Source: Chitinophagales bacterium (lineage in GTDB: Bacteria > Bacteroidota > Bacteroidia > Chitinophagales > JADIYW01). Taken from it: a stretch of DNA of 64,000 bases. Each line of letters opens with the position of its first letter. Within the stretch, counting starts at the first letter, position 1. Under the pieces are notes generated by a model. That model ran no database searches, was not told the DNA's origin, and worked only from the letters and a program-made list of their open reading frames with translations. The DNA is taken from the NCBI GenBank assembly GCA_020636545.1, contig JACJXS010000015.1, forward strand, positions 58,215-122,214, read 5' to 3'. Shown in pieces: positions 61,036 to 64,000 of the stretch. The translations under genes were made by a program, and so were the position numbers.

Positions 61036-61320
61036 TTATACTAATTCAGCTTCAAAAACATCAATTTGCTTTTGTACTTGTTTTAAAATATTTTGTGCGT
61101 CCCATTCTTCCGCATTAAATTCAATCGTAAATTTACCATCATTTTCATCTATTTTTTGGAAAGAAAAATTAGTAACATCTATTCTTCTTCTTGAAAAGAT
61201 AAGCATAAAACGACCAATCATTACAGGTTGATTATAGGATACAAATTCTACTTTATAATTCTTCACGCTCTTGTCTATTAAAATTAAATATAGTCCGCTA
61301 AAATAAAAAATTCCTTTCAT
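61036..61320 (-). CDS. ilvN: ACT-domain protein, divergent acetolactate synthase small subunit
   Basis: 94 residues from ATG 61320, or 76 from GTG 61266. The shorter start gives KNYKVEFVSYNQPVMIGRF, aligning with family N-termini; the longer one adds a hydrophobic stretch. The ACT pattern is visible: a first strand, RFMLIFSRRRIDVTNFSFQ (compare x-LFSRRGFNIESL), a central FTIEFNAEEW strand and ILKQVQKQIDVFEAEL. The small-residue Gly of the valine-binding loop (PG/VG in canonical proteins) is Val here. It lies directly upstream of ilvC, which supports a role with IlvB. Function is inferred. Confidence 0.72.
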   Translation of the reverse strand: MKGIFYFSGLYLILIDKSVKNYKVEFVSYNQPVMIGRFMLIFSRRRIDVTNFSFQKIDENDGKFTIEFNAEEWDAQNILKQVQKQIDVFEAELV

Positions 61321-61458
61321 TTTATCAAATAAGGTGTATTAACATAATATAAATTGCTAAAATGGTAGATATACCAACCTCAATTATTTTAAATTATTTG
61401 CATAATAAAAAATAAGTACCTATTTTTAGTGATATAATTAAAATAAAATAAATAAATT

Positions 61459-62373
61459 ATGGCAACTCTCGACTTTGACAAATTAAAAGATACTTTTAAA
61501 TTACATAACCATACGCCAAAAGTTTTCATCTTTCCTTTTTTGATTACTTTTATTTCGTCATCTAAAATGTTTATTTTCTATAAACTCAATCAATATATTC
61601 CAATTTGGGATAAATTCAGTCAAGCTGATGGAAATGCAACTACATTTTGTGAACTAAATCATTTTGATCAACTGATAGTGCAGCCATCAAATACTTGGTC
61701 AAATATAGGTTTTATTATTGGAGGATTGATTATTTTAGGTATTGCTAAAAATGATACTAAATACTATGGCAAAAATACTATCAATAATCTCTTAACTAAA
61801 TATCCTCATTTTAGTTACTTATTTGGCGGAACTTTATTGTTTTTGGGACTTTCTAGTTTTATCTATCATGCAAGTTTGACTTATTTTTTTCAAAAATTAG
61901 ATATAACAGGAATGTATTTTGTTTTGATAAGTGCAATAACCTATAATGTCTATAAATTATTTCCTTATATTCGATTTAAAAATGTTGTTTATAGCTCTCA
62001 TAAATTTATGATAGTTTGTGGATTGGCTTTAATGCTGTTTTTTTACTTATATCTATGGAAACTTCCTTTAAACATAGTATTTCCGAGTTTAGTATTAGTA
62101 TTTTTCTTTATGAATTTATATGTTTATGCTAAAGTGAAACATAGTATTCCAATTAAAGGCATATTGATTACTTCATTTGTAACTATTTCAATTTCATTCA
62201 CATTTTGGATATTAGATAAAACTAGTTTGTTATGTTCGCCTTCAAGCCCATTTCAAGGTCATGCACTTTGGCATATTTTGAATGCAACTAATATTGTTTT
62301 ACTTTATTTTTATTATAGAAGCGAAGATTTTATTCCAGAAGAAATGAACGTTTTACAACCCAAATCAAAATAA
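61459..62373 (+). CDS. CREST-superfamily membrane hydrolase, alkaline ceramidase-like (copy 1)
   Basis: 304 residues, about seven membrane helices. It keeps the alkaline-ceramidase active-site pattern: Ser133-x3-His137-x10-Asp148 in SSFIYHASLTYFFQKLD, and His268-x3-His272 in GHALWHIL. Those are the zinc ligands and the Ser/Asp pair of human ACER3 as I recall it. The N-terminal FCELN and QPSNTWSN match the calcium-site WCEEN / AEFWNTVSN block, though the second Glu is Gln75. About two thirds of the residues agree with the next gene. The likely activity is zinc amidase on ceramide or a related lipid; the substrate is inferred. Confidence 0.82.
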   Translation: MATLDFDKLKDTFKLHNHTPKVFIFPFLITFISSSKMFIFYKLNQYIPIWDKFSQADGNATTFCELNHFDQLIVQPSNTWSNIGFIIGGLIILGIAKNDTKYYGKNTINNLLTKYPHFSYLFGGTLLFLGLSSFIYHASLTYFFQKLDITGMYFVLISAITYNVYKLFPYIRFKNVVYSSHKFMIVCGLALMLFFYLYLWKLPLNIVFPSLVLVFFFMNLYVYAKVKHSIPIKGILITSFVTISISFTFWILDKTSLLCSPSSPFQGHALWHILNATNIVLLYFYYRSEDFIPEEMNVLQPKSK

Positions 62374-62458
62374 TATTTTTAGAATAAGTTTGGTATTATT
62401 TTTGCCAAAATATCTATTGGAAATATTATATTCGCATAAATAATATCTAAGTATAATA

Positions 62459-63376
62459 ATGACAGCATCAAATTTCGAAAAAATTCAAAAAATATTTAAA
62501 CTACACAATCACAGACCTAGAGTTTTTACTTGGCCATTTTTTGGAACAATTATCTTTTCTGGAATTATGTTTGCAGGTTATAAATTAAATCAATATATAA
62601 CCATTTGGGATAAGTACAAACAAGCAGGAGGTAATGCTACAGAGTTTTGTGAATTGAATCGTTTTGACCAATTAATTGTACAACCTTCTAATACTTGGTC
62701 TAATATAGGATTTATTATTGCGGCATTAATAGTTTTAAGTATTGCTAAAAATGATAGTAAATACTATGAAAGAAGTTCTGTGAATAATTTATTAGCTCGA
62801 TTTCCTGGTTTTAGTTTCTTATTTGGATTTTCACTATTGTATTTAGGATTGGGTAGTTTTTTATATCATGCTAGTCTTACACACTTTTTTCAGAAATTAG
62901 ACCAAACAGGCATGTATTTTATCGTTATTAGTGCGATTGCCTATAATACTTATAAATTATTTCCGATTATAAGATTGAAAAATAAGCATATTAGTTCCCA
63001 TAAATTTTTAATTTGGAGTGCAATTACAGTAATGGCTGCTTTTTATCTTTATCTATGGAAACTTCCTATCAATATTATATTCCCAAGTTTAATTTTAATA
63101 TTTTTCTTTTTGAATTTATATGTACAAACAAAGATTGAGCATAGTAAACCAATTAAATCCTTTCTTACAGCGGCATTTGTAACCATTGTTTTTTCTTATG
63201 CTATATGGATTTTGGATAGAACTACGGTACTTTGTTCACCGACTAGCCCTTTTCAAGGTCATGCACTTTGGCATATTTTAAATTCAGTATGTATTTTATT
63301 AGTTTATTTATATTATAGAAGCGAAGATTATTTACCCGAAGAAATCCAAAATGAAGACATTTATGAAACAGTTTAA
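62459..63376 (+). CDS. CREST-superfamily membrane hydrolase, alkaline ceramidase-like (copy 2)
   Basis: 305 residues, a tandem paralogue of the preceding gene from an evident duplication. All CREST residues are kept: GSFLYHASLTHFFQKLD and GHALWHIL, with FCELN and QPSNTWSNIGF at the N-terminus. The two copies differ mostly in membrane helices, for example ISSHKFLIWSAITVMAAFYL here. The 85-nt gap between copies holds a TATTTTTG -7 box at 62397-62404, so copy 2 may have its own promoter. Its end overlaps the start of the following esterase gene. Confidence 0.82.
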   Translation: MTASNFEKIQKIFKLHNHRPRVFTWPFFGTIIFSGIMFAGYKLNQYITIWDKYKQAGGNATEFCELNRFDQLIVQPSNTWSNIGFIIAALIVLSIAKNDSKYYERSSVNNLLARFPGFSFLFGFSLLYLGLGSFLYHASLTHFFQKLDQTGMYFIVISAIAYNTYKLFPIIRLKNKHISSHKFLIWSAITVMAAFYLYLWKLPINIIFPSLILIFFFLNLYVQTKIEHSKPIKSFLTAAFVTIVFSYAIWILDRTTVLCSPTSPFQGHALWHILNSVCILLVYLYYRSEDYLPEEIQNEDIYETV

Positions 63377-64000
63377 GTTAATTGTATTTTTATTTTTCAA
63401 TTTTAGTTTATTTACATCTTGTGAGGCATTAGCCAATATACAAAGTAGTAATAAACCATCAAATACACAGCAAAACACGCAACAAAATAACCCAATTGGA
63501 ACTATTAGAGTTGATCCAATTCAATATCCAGTAAGTAAAGACAGAATTCCAACTACTGCTGTACTTCCAGGAACTCGCATAAATTATGAGCAAAATCCTT
63601 ATGGTACTAGATATAAAAACTATATATTTAGTAATTACAACATAAAAACAGAAGCCTACATTCAAAATTCAGTGAATTATTCAGGTGTTTCTAAAAATCT
63701 TGTAATGGATATTTTTACACCTGCTAATGATAATGAAGTAAACAGACCTTGCATTATTTTTTTATATGGCGGTGGGTTTTCAATGAAAATAGATGATGGT
63801 TTACAAGAAATTTGTAAGAGTATGGTATTACGAGGATATGTCGTTGCTGCAATAGATTATAGAATCGGATTTAATGGCGATAAAGTAGCAGCTAATTGTG
63901 GAGGAAATGTATATAATGATTTTTTAAAAGCAGAATTAAGAGCAACACAAGATGCGATTGCTGCAATTAAATATATAAAAAGTAATGCTTCCAGATTGGA
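63363..64000 (+). CDS. lipoprotein alpha/beta-hydrolase (carboxylesterase-like), cut by window end
   Basis: Open to the right edge; 212 codons visible. I start at MKQFKLIVFLFFNFSLFTSC (63363), a clean lipoprotein signal; an in-frame ATG at 63351 is also possible. A Gln/Asn-rich linker follows. The hydrolase domain begins near NLVMDIFTPANDN, with the oxyanion-hole region CIIFLYGGGFSMK (HGGG-like, His replaced by Tyr) and AAIDYRIGFNG. It ends in QDAIAAIKYIKSNASRL just before the usual nucleophile elbow, which lies outside. It overlaps the ceramidase-like gene by 14 nt, suggesting coupled translation. Confidence 0.85.
   Translation, partial: MKQFKLIVFLFFNFSLFTSCEALANIQSSNKPSNTQQNTQQNNPIGTIRVDPIQYPVSKDRIPTTAVLPGTRINYEQNPYGTRYKNYIFSNYNIKTEAYIQNSVNYSGVSKNLVMDIFTPANDNEVNRPCIIFLYGGGFSMKIDDGLQEICKSMVLRGYVVAAIDYRIGFNGDKVAANCGGNVYNDFLKAELRATQDAIAAIKYIKSNASRL

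Noticed and set aside
1..64000. tRNA, rRNA, tmRNA or riboswitch genes
   Set aside because: Read-through of the intergenic spacers gave no cloverleaf, rRNA segment or known riboswitch core; nearly all the sequence is coding.

Overview
The window is about 64 kb of AT-rich DNA from a member of the Bacteroidota. I would tentatively place it near the Chitinophagales/Saprospirales, but the sequence alone does not fix the order. The phylum call rests on the S10-spc-alpha ribosomal cluster in Bacteroidota order, zinc-free versions of L36 and S14, many promoters with the Bacteroidota -7 box TAnnTTTG, a secreted protease with a type IX secretion C-terminal domain, a DUF1573 protein, and a short-form AMP nucleosidase. 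No tRNA, rRNA, CRISPR array, phage or plasmid gene was seen.

Layout. 1-11050: ribosomal and housekeeping operon, rpsC (cut by the window edge) to rplQ, with secY, map, infA, rpmJ and rpoA, ending in a strong terminator. 11107-19440: carA, two small cysteine-rich secreted or lipoprotein genes, rplY, prs, ilvB, an NAD(P)-binding protein, a BadF-type sugar kinase, an unknown gene and rsmI. 19443-27291 (minus strand): a complete type I restriction-modification operon hsdM-hsdS-hsdR. A REP-associated tyrosine transposase gene (RAYT) sits between hsdM and hsdS, and a four-helix-bundle gene sits between hsdS and hsdR. 27690-36002: a secreted sphingomyelinase-like phosphodiesterase, smpB, lepB, a rhodanese-thioredoxin lipoprotein, AMP nucleosidase, a DUF4105 protein, a VWA/CoxE protein, a DinB-like protein and a DUF1573 protein. 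36126-39221: a large T9SS-exported M43 metalloprotease. 39416-50584: two multidrug efflux loci, an RND tripartite pump and a TetR-TolC-EmrA-EmrB operon. 50835-63376: gyrA with a TPR gene, a class V aminotransferase, mutS, an ADP-heptose pathway kinase, ilvC with a divergent ACT-domain protein, and two tandem CREST-superfamily (alkaline ceramidase-like) membrane proteins. A lipoprotein esterase follows and is cut by the right edge.

The restriction locus is the most unusual part. Its gene junctions, the RAYT reading frame and the hsdS reading frame have all been colonised by short repeats. A 20-bp perfect palindrome occurs in frame inside both the RAYT and hsdS, read in two different frames. 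The RAYT carries two related in-frame inserts built from 27-bp (9-residue) tandem repeats. The central spacer of HsdS holds four copies of a 12-bp repeat encoding TELT, the kind of repeat whose copy number sets half-site spacing in EcoR124-type enzymes. A second repeat family, read as NSQL or MENGEL, supplies start and stop regions at the hsdS and hsdR junctions.

A second theme is lipid metabolism. The tandem ceramidase-like genes keep the full CREST active-site pattern and are translationally linked to an esterase. A secreted sphingomyelinase-like enzyme is encoded elsewhere in the window. This is plausible in a phylum that makes its own sphingolipids, but the substrates are inferred.
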